Below, piece after piece: positions 1-7,489 of a stretch of 29,627 bases of DNA. A model generated the notes under the pieces. It had not been told where the DNA came from and searched no databases. It saw only the letters and a program-made list of their open reading frames with translations. The position numbers and the translations under genes are program-made. Source of the stretch: JASFBA01 sp034433695 (GTDB taxonomy: Bacteria > Chloroflexota > Chloroflexia > DTKN01); contig DAOUAK010000081.1 in NCBI GenBank assembly GCA_034433695.1, positions 1 to 29,627 on the forward strand, given 5' to 3'. Each line of letters opens with the position of its first letter. Positions within the stretch are counted from its first letter, which is position 1.

Positions 1-128
1 TTTTGCCGGGGCGGCTGCCCCGCCGGGGCACTTTTCCTGACCGGCCGGTTGGACGAACGCAATCCGAGGCAATGCTACCGTGTATTTCAAGAGGGGGAAC
101 CGGCCGAGGTAAAACCCGGGGAAACGCG

Positions 129-1256
129 ATGGCTCTCTGCGATCCCGTAGCCTACACCGATACCTTCACCAAACTCCCCGGGGACGTCCCTCCTCTGACG
201 TCCTTGTACCTCTACCTGACCTCGGGTTGCAACCTGCGCTGCCGGCACTGCTGGATAGTCCCCTCCTTCTCCCCGGGAGAACCCGAGCCGGATGAATGTC
301 TGGATGTGGACCTCCTGCGTCGGGCGGTGGCCGAGGGGAAAACCCTGGGCCTGCGTCATGCCAAACTGACCGGCGGCGAGCCGCTCCTGCACCCCCATTT
401 CGTTGAGATCGTGGACCTCCTGAGCGCCGAGGGCCTGGAAATCCACATGGAGACGAACGGGACGCTCCTGGAGATCGGCCTGGCCCGCTACCTCCGGGAA
501 CACACCCGTCTGACCTTTGTCTCGGTCAGCCTGGATGGGACTACGGCCGAGGTGCACGATGCCTTCCGGGGAGTGGAGGGTTCCTTCGAGGCAGCGCTGC
601 GCGGCCTGGAGGTGCTCGTCTCCGCCGGCTACCGGCCGCAGGTGATTATGTGCCCCCATCGGGGGAACGTCCACCAGGTCGAAGCGGTGGTGGACCTGGC
701 CATCCGAATGGGGGCCGGATCGGTCAAGTTCAACCCGGTGTCGCGTAGCGGACGCGGCATCGCCATGCACGAGCGGGGCGAGGCGCTGGATGTGGCCGAG
801 GTGCTGGAACTGGCCCGTTTCGTCCGTGGGCCGCTTCAGCGCCGCAGCCCCATCCCCCTCGCCCTGGGCACACCGCCAGCGCTCTACACGGTGGGCGAAC
901 TCCTCGGCCGCAGCGATGGAATCTGCCAGATTCGGCATATCCTGGGCATCCTCGGAAACGGCGAACTGGCCCTCTGCGGCATCGGGCGGACCGTCCCGGA
1001 ACTGTGCTTCGGAAATCTGCGGGAGGTCAGTGTGGCCGAGGTCTGGAGGGAACACCCGGTCCTTCAGGCGTTACGTCGGGAACTGGCCGGTCCCTTTCCC
1101 GACCTCTGCGGACGCTGCCTCCATGCCGGCCACTGCCTGACCTACTGCCCGGCGCAGAATTTTCTGGATGGCGGGAGGCTTATCTCTCCATCCTCCCTCT
1201 GCCTGGAGGCCTACCGGCGCGGGCTCTTTCCGCCTACCCGCCTGCAGGAGGAATGA
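129..1256 (+). CDS. Radical SAM/SPASM peptide maturase (ScmF-like)
   Basis: A 375-residue radical SAM enzyme, probably modifying the small peptide encoded two genes downstream. The [4Fe-4S] motif CxxxCxxC is C34/C38/C41 (GCNLRCRHC), followed by the GGE motif at 82-84 (LTGGEP) and METNG near 107-111. The C-terminal SPASM-type region has further cysteines at C266, C283, C327, C330, C336, C340 and C358 for auxiliary clusters. The segments ALCGIGRTVPELCFG and YCPAQNF, with GLFPP near the end, resemble from memory the ScmF protein of the 'SynChlorMet' cassette, a predicted but uncharacterised peptide-modification system. The frame is open to base 3, but homology begins only after the ATG at 129, so I chose that start; its Shine-Dalgarno (GGGGAAA) is weak. 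The stop overlaps the next gene's ATG (ATGA). No PqqD-like recognition domain is visible in it; one could lie left of the window. Confidence 0.88.
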   Translation: MALCDPVAYTDTFTKLPGDVPPLTSLYLYLTSGCNLRCRHCWIVPSFSPGEPEPDECLDVDLLRRAVAEGKTLGLRHAKLTGGEPLLHPHFVEIVDLLSAEGLEIHMETNGTLLEIGLARYLREHTRLTFVSVSLDGTTAEVHDAFRGVEGSFEAALRGLEVLVSAGYRPQVIMCPHRGNVHQVEAVVDLAIRMGAGSVKFNPVSRSGRGIAMHERGEALDVAEVLELARFVRGPLQRRSPIPLALGTPPALYTVGELLGRSDGICQIRHILGILGNGELALCGIGRTVPELCFGNLREVSVAEVWREHPVLQALRRELAGPFPDLCGRCLHAGHCLTYCPAQNFLDGGRLISPSSLCLEAYRRGLFPPTRLQEE

Positions 1257-1849
1257 TGGAGATACACGGACCGCTCTATGCCCTTCCCCTCCACGCCTCG
1301 GCCGTGGTGCTGGACGGCGGTGCGTTCCTTTTTCTGGGGCCCTCGGGCGCCGGGAAAAGCACCGTCCGCCGCCTCCTGGAAGACCGGGCCGCCCCGCTGG
1401 CCGACGACGCCGTCTTTCTCCGGCACCGGCCGGGGGAGGGGTGGGGCGTCTCCTCCGCCGACAGTCGGGCTTTTAGTGGCCCCCTTTCGGAGAGAGAGGC
1501 AGCCGAACGGACCTGGGTGCCGCTACGGGCCTTTTTCCGGATCCACCAGGCCGGAGAGGTATGCCTGGAGGCCCTGCCTCCGTGGAAGGCCTGCCGCTTC
1601 CTAGTCAGCGCCTTCTTCGAGGTCTACTGGCCTCTGTACTGCGATCTGGAAACCAAAAGGCGGGCCTTTGCCAGCCTGGCCGACCTGGCCCGGGCCGTGC
1701 CGGGCTACCGCCTGTACTTCCGCCACCTGGGGAACGCGACAAATGCCCTGAGCACGGCGCTCAGGGCCGTTGAACGTTCCAACCGGGATGGTTTCCCGGC
1801 GATTTCGACACGAATTCACGGAGCACGGCACCTGGAGGACAAGCCATGA
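1253..1849 (+). CDS. HPr-kinase-like P-loop protein (ScmC-like)
   Basis: A 198-residue P-loop protein of the HprK/PEP carboxykinase-like type. Walker A is GPSGAGKST at residues 29-37, preceded by the hydrophobic strand GGAFLFL, and LADDAVF at about 49-55 matches the HprK 'LaDD' element. Full HprK has about 310 residues with an N-terminal domain; here only the kinase core is present. Short HprK homologues recur in peptide-natural-product clusters. In lasso peptide clusters such homologues (ThcoK-type) phosphorylate a precursor hydroxyl; that this one acts on the neighbouring peptide is inference. ATGs at 1253 and 1256 follow AGGAGGA closely; I took 1253. The stop codon overlaps the precursor ATG at 1846, so the three genes are probably translationally coupled. 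Confidence 0.8.
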   Translation: MMEIHGPLYALPLHASAVVLDGGAFLFLGPSGAGKSTVRRLLEDRAAPLADDAVFLRHRPGEGWGVSSADSRAFSGPLSEREAAERTWVPLRAFFRIHQAGEVCLEALPPWKACRFLVSAFFEVYWPLYCDLETKRRAFASLADLARAVPGYRLYFRHLGNATNALSTALRAVERSNRDGFPAISTRIHGARHLEDKP

Positions 1850-2049
1850 AGGAGGAATCCCGAATCGAATACGTGAAGCCGGAGGTCGTGGACCTAGGCC
1901 CTGCCGCAACCGCCTATGGTGGAGCCTGCATCTCGGGCAACACCGCACCCGGACAGGTCTGCCAGAACGGTGGGACCGCAGGTTCAGGCCAGTGTCTCCT
2001 GGGCTCGAACCCAACCACCCTGGCCGTCGGCCCCCGCATCATGCCCTAG
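1846..2049 (+). CDS. Candidate RiPP precursor peptide with 11-residue Cys repeats
   Basis: A 67-residue peptide immediately after the maturase and kinase genes. The N-terminal half is charged and leader-like, with Y9-V-K-P12 and DLG at 16-18. That recalls the YxxP leader element bound by PqqD-like domains in lasso peptide systems, and the 'KPxxxDLG' openings of several radical SAM-modified precursors. The C-terminal half holds Cys at 28, 39 and 50, exactly 11 residues apart. It reads as three units: CISGNTAPGQV, CQNGGTAGSGQ and CLLGSNPTTLA (pattern C-x-x-G-x-x-[A/P]-x4). There is no hydrophobic signal peptide or membrane segment. GGAGG lies 7-8 bases upstream of the ATG inside the kinase gene. 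The precursor role is inferred from size, Cys repeat and position; the chemistry (thioether, epimerisation, phosphorylation) cannot be read from the sequence. Confidence 0.8.
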   Translation: MKEESRIEYVKPEVVDLGPAATAYGGACISGNTAPGQVCQNGGTAGSGQCLLGSNPTTLAVGPRIMP

Positions 2050-2132
2050 ATACCGTACAGGGGGTTCGCACGGCCACACCGGTCTGTCGGTGGGAGCGAG
2101 GCCCTCTCGCTTCTCGATCCAGAGGGATGTCC

Positions 2133-2753
2133 ATGTGCGGGAATCGGAGGTCGTACCGTATTTTCCCCTATCGCGGCTCCAGTATGTCCGGCACCTTCCG
2201 CCCGGGCGACCTGCTCTATGTGGAGGCGGTGGCCCTGGAAGACATCCGGCCGGGCGATGTGGTGCTCTTCCGTACCCCCGGCGACGAGGGCATTTACCTG
2301 GCCCATCGGGTGTGGGCCCGGACGGAAGCCGGCCTGCACACCCGGGGAGATGCCCACTCCCTTCCCGACCCCGCGCCGGTTACGGCGGAGAGGCTGGTCG
2401 GGCGGGTTCGCTTTTACGAACGGGAAGGACGGGTCCGTCCGGTCCGGGGAGGCCGGGCCGGCCGCCTATGGGCCGCCCTCCTTCGCCTGCGCCGCCGGCT
2501 CCTTCGGGCGATGGACATGCCCTACCGGTTGCTCCGGCGAAGCGGATGGGTGCGGCGGCTGTGGCGGCCGTCCATCGATCTGGTGTGCCTGAAGGGCGCG
2601 GAAGGGCTGATGGTCAAATACGTGCACGGCGACCGAACGGTGGCCTGCTGGTGGCCGGAGGGCGGGCGCTTCTGGTGCCGCCGGCCGTATGACCTGGTGC
2701 TCGACCTCCCACCGACCTCGCCCGAGACCGGGGATCGGCCAGAGGAAGGGTGA
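2133..2753 (+). CDS. S26 signal peptidase, SipW/ER type (Ser-His)
   Basis: A 206-residue S24/S26-family serine peptidase. The nucleophile motif is GSSMSGTFRPGD with Ser17 before Met18. GDVVLF at 41-46 is followed by YLAHRV, with His58 where bacterial Lep enzymes carry Lys, and RGDAHSLPDP contains Asp73. A Ser/His(/Asp) arrangement is typical of SipW, archaeal and ER signal peptidases. No clear transmembrane helix is visible; the region after residue 100 is Arg-rich (RLRRRLLR), which may bind membrane or peptide. I chose ATG 2133, with AGAGGG six bases upstream, over ATG 2127. It follows the precursor gene by 83 bases and closes the cassette, so it is a candidate leader peptidase; its substrate is not shown by the sequence. 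It could also be an unrelated passenger, but small S26 peptidases are often found next to HprK-like genes in such clusters. Confidence 0.75.
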   Translation: MCGNRRSYRIFPYRGSSMSGTFRPGDLLYVEAVALEDIRPGDVVLFRTPGDEGIYLAHRVWARTEAGLHTRGDAHSLPDPAPVTAERLVGRVRFYEREGRVRPVRGGRAGRLWAALLRLRRRLLRAMDMPYRLLRRSGWVRRLWRPSIDLVCLKGAEGLMVKYVHGDRTVACWWPEGGRFWCRRPYDLVLDLPPTSPETGDRPEEG

Positions 2754-2756
2754 TCG

Positions 2757-2782
2757 GGGAGGCCAGCCGGGACGGCCCTCCA
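2757..2782. terminator. Imperfect hairpin between converging genes
   Basis: In the 93-base gap between the S26 peptidase (+) and the YwaF-like gene (-), GGAGGCC (2758-2764) can pair with GGCCCTCC (2774-2781), with one bulged base and a 9-base loop. There is no T-tract on either side, so a terminator role is only suggested by position. Nothing else is visible in this gap. Confidence 0.25.
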
Positions 2783-2846
2783 TCTCCCGGCGGTTGCCTC
2801 GGGAATTTCCCCCACACTCGGCGCACCCACACAGTGGCCGCTCGGG

Positions 2847-3587
2847 TTACCCCTCCGACCCAACGGCCCGACGCTCCTTCCGGTCGGCAAGGGCAAAGGG
2901 AAGGTAGAGGACCAGGCAGGTGAGCAGGCCGACGGCCTCCATCCCCAGGATGTACCAGGGCCAGGGACCCAGATAGTCCAGCAAGGTGGGTTCGGATGGC
3001 TTCCGGTTGATGAAGAGATAGTTGCTCCCCAGAAGCAGGTTCAGGCCAAAGACCGGGAGCATATAGAGGTGGATGGCCGCGGCCACACGCAGGAGCGACC
3101 GGGGAAAGGGGCGATACCCCTCCACAACCGTCATATAAACCGTGCCCAACACGATGGGAGCGTGGGCAAAGTAAGACTGGAAGAAGCGATAATGGGGAAA
3201 GCCGAAGCCGGGATGCGGAGTAACGAGGGCCTGGAGGGCCCCACCGATGCCCAGGAAGTAGGCAAACTCGTAGATGCGGTAACTGCGGGTGAGGAGCATG
3301 ACCGCCGTCAGCCAGGAAAAGACGCTACAGAGGTGCAGGGGAAGCATGTACTGCACCGTCCACTGACCCACCAGGGTATGCCAGATATGGGTGGAGACCT
3401 CGTTGACGATGAGCAGGCCGGCCAGGCTGTAGCGAAAAACGCGACGAGAGCGAGGGCAAAAGCGCCGGCGCAGGAGGATTACGGCCGTCACGGCCAACAG
3501 GAGGAGGCCCAAACCGGCCAGATGTGCCGGGCCAAAAAGGACAAACGGACCACAGCCGTGATCGTACCACTGAAAGGGCCGGCACAT
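2847..3587 (-). CDS. YwaF/TIGR02206-family integral membrane protein
   Basis: A 246-residue polytopic membrane protein with about six or seven hydrophobic segments. It carries the family's hallmark motifs: LPLHLCS near residue 82, GSNYLFINRKP near 190-200, and LLDYLGPWPWYI before the last helix. These identify the YwaF-like family (TIGR02206), whose function is unknown. The start is the ATG at 3587, with AGGAG directly before it; that spacing is unusually short, so an alternative start is possible, although no better in-frame one is visible. It is convergent with the RiPP cassette and lies 87 bases beyond the DnaB-like gene on the same strand, so it may be the last gene of that transcript. 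Confidence 0.85.
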   Translation of the reverse strand: MCRPFQWYDHGCGPFVLFGPAHLAGLGLLLLAVTAVILLRRRFCPRSRRVFRYSLAGLLIVNEVSTHIWHTLVGQWTVQYMLPLHLCSVFSWLTAVMLLTRSYRIYEFAYFLGIGGALQALVTPHPGFGFPHYRFFQSYFAHAPIVLGTVYMTVVEGYRPFPRSLLRVAAAIHLYMLPVFGLNLLLGSNYLFINRKPSEPTLLDYLGPWPWYILGMEAVGLLTCLVLYLPFALADRKERRAVGSEG

Positions 3588-3674
3588 CTCCTGGATGCAC
3601 CCCGTTCGGAGACCGATGCCCGGCTACCCGACGCTCCCGGCGATACACCGATGCGGGTCGCAAAAGGCGGCCTT

Positions 3675-4733
3675 TTATTCCGCGATCACTTTCTCGTCAA
3701 TCAGCGTCTGTTCGACGATGCCTCCGTGCGGGTTGAAGCAGAAGTATTCGGAGCGTAACTCGAACTCCAGGTCCACCTCCGCCCGGCCGGCCCGGTTCTT
3801 CTCCACACTAAAGACCACCCAGCTCTTCCACTTCTCCGCCTGCTGGATGTTGAAGGTGATATGCTTCTTGGAGAGAATCTTCCACTTCTGGTTCATGATG
3901 AGGGCGATGTCGCATTCGTAATCCAGGGCCGAACTGCCGCGCAGGTGGCGCAGGTGCAGGCGGGTGGCCTTGAGGCCCTCCCGGTCGGCGGCGACGATGG
4001 AGAGGACGGCGATGCCGTGGCTCAGGGCAATGTTCTTCAGCCCCTCGACCACGATGGTGACTTTCTCGGCCTCGTTTTCGGTCAGGTACGGCAGGGGAAT
4101 CTTCTGGAGATAGTCTACCACCAGCACCATCGGGGCATGGTTGGTCTGCCCCTGCAGGTGTTGCACCATCGCCTCGATGACCGGAAGGGTCGTCTTCTGG
4201 GGGCTGGCCTTGAGCAGGTAGAGTTTGTGCAGGTACATCTGAATCTTCTCAAAGATCTGGCTGGCCTGGGGCAGCGACTTCAAAACGTCGAAGAAACCGG
4301 CGCTGGGGTTGCGCTGGCGATAGAGGAGGATGGCCCGGTGCAGGTCCCGCAGCCGCAGCCCCCGCTGTAACCCGTCCACGGTGGGGTCGATGCTCTCCAT
4401 GCAGAGGAGCCGGCTGAGCATGTGTTCCTCATCATGCTCATAGGAAAGGTAGATCGCCACGGCCGGCGTGTAGGCGGCAATGTTGCGGGCCACCTGAAGC
4501 GCCCAGACCGTTTTGCCCAGTCCCTGGGCTCCTCCCAGGAGGATGAGTTCCCCCTGCTTGAAGCCGCCCCCGATGACCTCGTCCAGTTCCCGGAATCCGG
4601 TCGGGATGGGGGTATAAGCCTCCAGTTGCCCGCTGGCCACCTTGCGGTCGGTCTCCACCATGACCTCGCGCAGGGAACGGGGCAGAGGCATATCTCGCAG
4701 CAGATCACCGTTCGGAGGAGTCGTGTCTTTCAT
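3675..4733 (-). CDS. DnaB C-terminal-domain-like RecA ATPase
   Basis: A 352-residue protein equivalent to the hexameric RecA-like core of replicative helicase DnaB, without the N-terminal primase-binding domain (full DnaB is about 450 residues). PTGFRELDEVIGGG precedes Walker A GGAQGLGKT (67-75). MVLVVDYLQ is the Walker B/H2 segment, LRHLRGSSALDYECDIAL corresponds to the DnaB H4 region, and EKNRAGRAEVDLEFE to the arginine-finger strand. It is therefore probably an ATP-dependent DNA-binding or helicase-like protein, but not the primary replicative helicase. ATG 4733 has GGAGG upstream, whereas the longer frame to 4817 lies inside the transglutaminase gene. Its ATG overlaps the transglutaminase stop (ATGA), so the two are coupled although functionally unlike. 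Confidence 0.8.
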   Translation of the reverse strand: MKDTTPPNGDLLRDMPLPRSLREVMVETDRKVASGQLEAYTPIPTGFRELDEVIGGGFKQGELILLGGAQGLGKTVWALQVARNIAAYTPAVAIYLSYEHDEEHMLSRLLCMESIDPTVDGLQRGLRLRDLHRAILLYRQRNPSAGFFDVLKSLPQASQIFEKIQMYLHKLYLLKASPQKTTLPVIEAMVQHLQGQTNHAPMVLVVDYLQKIPLPYLTENEAEKVTIVVEGLKNIALSHGIAVLSIVAADREGLKATRLHLRHLRGSSALDYECDIALIMNQKWKILSKKHITFNIQQAEKWKSWVVFSVEKNRAGRAEVDLEFELRSEYFCFNPHGGIVEQTLIDEKVIAE

Positions 4734-7303
4734 CCTGTCCACCTCCTCGACAGGCGTCTCCACAGCGCTTCCAACGCCCGGGCCGACCGCCGCAACGGAA
4801 GCGACCACAGGCGCCAACGCAATGCTTTCCAGGCTTGCCGGACTGCCCTGACCTCTTCGCCGGGAAGAGGGCGTAGGCCGAAGCGTTCCCGGCTATAGAG
4901 GCCGGCGATCTTCCGAAGGTGGGGGCCTTCCTCCGGCAGGAAGGCGGCCAGACCTTCGGCCGTCTCGCAGGGGGTGGCGGAACCGGCCGGCGAGAGGTGT
5001 AGCAGGCCGGCCCAACGGCACATCCGCTCGTAGGTAGCCGCCACCGGACTGAGGGCGCGCAGTCCCCACCCCACCCGCAGGTTCAGGATGAGCCACAGCC
5101 CCAGACCGACCAGGACCGGAACGCCGAGCGTCAGGCCGACTACCGAACCGGCCGAGGAAGAACTTGCCGTCGGCAACGTGGTTTCCCCAAAGTGGGCTTC
5201 GACCTCCTCGTCGAGCAGGTTTCGCCGGTCTCGCCAATCCCTCTGCGGCCGGCCTTCCCGTTCGGAATCCCGCCGACGGGCCGTTTCTTCCTCCTGGGAC
5301 GACTCCGGCCGTTCAGGCAGCGAGGTATAGCCGGCCGCCGTCGGCTCGAAGCGCTGCCAGCCGTAACCGGGGAAATAGACCTCCACCCAGGAGTGGGCCA
5401 GGTCCGCCGTGACGATATAGCTCTTGCTCCGGGCGTCGTACCGCCCCGAGGCATAGCCCCGCACCAGCCGGGCCGGGATGCCCTGGGTACGCAGGAGTAC
5501 GACCATGGCCGAAGCGAAGTAATCGCAATACCCGGCCCGGCTCTCAAAGAGGAAATAGTCTACCGCATCGGCATCTGGGGGCGGGGCAGAGATGTCCTCC
5601 CGATAGGTCAGATGGGCGCGCAGATAGTTCTGGATGGCCTCGGCGGCATCGTAAGGGCTGATTAGCCCCCTGGTCACCAGGGAACCCGGCAGGGAGACGC
5701 CGACGATCCGGTTCCCCCGAATTCGCAGGCCGATCTTTTCCCCGGCAATCTCGACCTGAAGGGAAAAATCTGCGTTGCCTGCGAGACGGACCTGGTCCGC
5801 CAGGGTTCGGCTGATCTCGGGTCGGAGTTCCAGGAGACGATCCAGGACGATTTGATCGGCCAGTTCCTGCACGCGCGGGGGGAGGGTGATCGGGAGTTGC
5901 AGGTACCGTTCCCGCACCCATGCGGGATAGTTCTGGCCGGCCTGACGGAGCGAAGCCTTGTCCACCATAGAGAGCAGAGAGGTCACCCGGTAGCCTCGCC
6001 CCTCGGCCAGGGGGCTGTGCGCACGCAGGGCGATGAGGTCGGAAAAGCCGGCTTCGGCCAGGGACGCTCCCAGTTCGACCCCCATCGGCAGGCTCACGCT
6101 GACCGGCTCGGCGATGGCCAAGAGCATCCGCCCTCCCTGTAATCGGGGGATGACCTCCTGGGTAACGACCCGCCGTCCCTTGTCCGATATCGGCAGCACT
6201 TCGCCGGCTCCGACCTGGACGATTACCCGGCTCCGGGTCAGGTTGCTCCAGCCATGACCGTCGTAGAAATCGAAAGAGACGGCCCGCAGGTAGTCCATAT
6301 AGGGGGTGCGCACCTCCAGGGCGATGCCCTGCGAAGGGTGACGCGCTCCGCCCAGGCTAAAACTCGGGGCATACTCTCCCAGAACGGCCCGTTCGGCGCC
6401 ACCCTGGATGTTGAAGACGCGTTCCCAGGTCCGGCGTATCTCCCGCCAGGGTTGGAAGAGGCGGTCCCAGAAATCGCCCGTCCCTCCACTGCTGGTGGCC
6501 GGCAAAAGGGAGGCCCCCAGCACCAGGGCGGCGCAGAGGAACACCCCCACCCAGAGGACGCCCGAGCCCAATTCCTGGGGGTAGCGAACCCGTTGTCGTT
6601 GCCATTCGGCCTCCCGCTGTTTCCAGAAGTAGGAGACCAGGTAGAGCAGGGCCAGGAACATGAAGAAGCCGAAGTAGGCCGGAGAGGCCTGGGGACCGTA
6701 GAACTGGCTCAGGAGGATGACGGCGCAAGGCAGGCCGGCCGCCAACCAGGGCCAGCGGGAACGGTAGGTCAACCAGGCACCCAGGAAGCCCAGGAACCAG
6801 CAAACGAGAGAAAGGGTGGCGATAAAGAGGGCAATATCCTCGCCGACGGTGCCCCGGGCTGCGGTGCGTCGCAGAAACTCCAGGCGGAGGAGGAGTTCGG
6901 TGGCCACATCGCCCCAACCTTGGAGGGCCGGGTCCAGGAAGGAAACCGGCTTTGCGCTCCCCGGAACCGTCACCGCCCGAAGCGTCCCGCAGAGGTAGAT
7001 CACCCAGGAGACGCCGCCGGCCAGGCCTAGAAGATGCGCCAGCACCCGGGGAAAGGGGCGAAACCAGGCCAGGAGAAATCCCAGGGCCAGACCCAGGAGT
7101 GCCGCCGGCGTCAGGATGCCCAGGGCCGATTGCAGGACGGGAGACCAGGCTGCCCACTGGATGGACTGGGCCACCACGAGCACCATGCCCAGCAGGAGAA
7201 AAAGGGGCAACCAACCTTCCGGCAACTGCCACCAGCGCCGTTCTACCCTGGCTTCCTGTCGGTCGGCCTGACGAAGCCAAACCGGCACCCATTCCTGCGC
7301 CAT
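4730..7303 (-). CDS. TgpA-like membrane transglutaminase-domain protein
   Basis: An 857-residue membrane protein. The N-terminal quarter has several transmembrane helices (from WLPLFLLLGMVLVVAQ onward), followed by a large extracytoplasmic region with a transglutaminase-like domain. The thiol-protease-like triad is visible: Cys593 in AGYCDYFAS and His637 in LAHSWVEVYF, with Glu653 (RFEPT) where the family usually has Asp (DPT). A further helix follows (GLTLGVPVLVGLGLWLILNL), then a cytoplasmic DUF4129-like tail. Members are anchored cysteine peptidase or transglutaminase-like enzymes; the substrate is unknown. ATG 7303 has AGGAGGAG upstream. The 60-base longer frame would begin inside the promoter and was rejected. 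It is first in an operon with the DnaB-like gene. Confidence 0.85.
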   Translation of the reverse strand: MAQEWVPVWLRQADRQEARVERRWWQLPEGWLPLFLLLGMVLVVAQSIQWAAWSPVLQSALGILTPAALLGLALGFLLAWFRPFPRVLAHLLGLAGGVSWVIYLCGTLRAVTVPGSAKPVSFLDPALQGWGDVATELLLRLEFLRRTAARGTVGEDIALFIATLSLVCWFLGFLGAWLTYRSRWPWLAAGLPCAVILLSQFYGPQASPAYFGFFMFLALLYLVSYFWKQREAEWQRQRVRYPQELGSGVLWVGVFLCAALVLGASLLPATSSGGTGDFWDRLFQPWREIRRTWERVFNIQGGAERAVLGEYAPSFSLGGARHPSQGIALEVRTPYMDYLRAVSFDFYDGHGWSNLTRSRVIVQVGAGEVLPISDKGRRVVTQEVIPRLQGGRMLLAIAEPVSVSLPMGVELGASLAEAGFSDLIALRAHSPLAEGRGYRVTSLLSMVDKASLRQAGQNYPAWVRERYLQLPITLPPRVQELADQIVLDRLLELRPEISRTLADQVRLAGNADFSLQVEIAGEKIGLRIRGNRIVGVSLPGSLVTRGLISPYDAAEAIQNYLRAHLTYREDISAPPPDADAVDYFLFESRAGYCDYFASAMVVLLRTQGIPARLVRGYASGRYDARSKSYIVTADLAHSWVEVYFPGYGWQRFEPTAAGYTSLPERPESSQEEETARRRDSEREGRPQRDWRDRRNLLDEEVEAHFGETTLPTASSSSAGSVVGLTLGVPVLVGLGLWLILNLRVGWGLRALSPVAATYERMCRWAGLLHLSPAGSATPCETAEGLAAFLPEEGPHLRKIAGLYSRERFGLRPLPGEEVRAVRQAWKALRWRLWSLPLRRSARALEALWRRLSRRWTG

Positions 7304-7352
7304 CGAAGCGCTCCTCCTGGAAATCCCACACTCGGGAAGACCAGGTAATTCC

Positions 7353-7381
7353 ATTATATCCATTTTTCTCTAGATTGACAA
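7353..7381 (-). promoter_or_regulatory. Sigma-70-type promoter for the transglutaminase operon
   Basis: On the minus strand TTGTCA (7381-7376), a 17-base spacer and a perfect TATAAT (7358-7353). Transcription should begin near 7346, about 43 bases before the ATG at 7303. Confidence 0.75.
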
Positions 7382-7390
7382 CTGGACATT

Positions 7391-7418
7391 TTGACTTCCC
7401 CCGGCCTCGTGGTATAAT
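7391..7418 (+). promoter_or_regulatory. Extended -10 promoter for the REC/PAS gene
   Basis: TTGACT (7391-7396), a 16-base spacer and TATAAT (7413-7418), preceded by TG one base before the -10 hexamer (TGGTATAAT). It is divergent from the transglutaminase promoter, with the -35 boxes about 10 bases apart, so a regulator bound here could control both. The leader contains a small CCGGA/TCCGG hairpin at 7424-7438. Confidence 0.75.
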
Positions 7419-7489
7419 CTCTACCGGATGTCTTCCGGAACTCGCCGCGCAATGGAGCCAACGGGAAAAGGGCAACAGGGGCAGATGCC

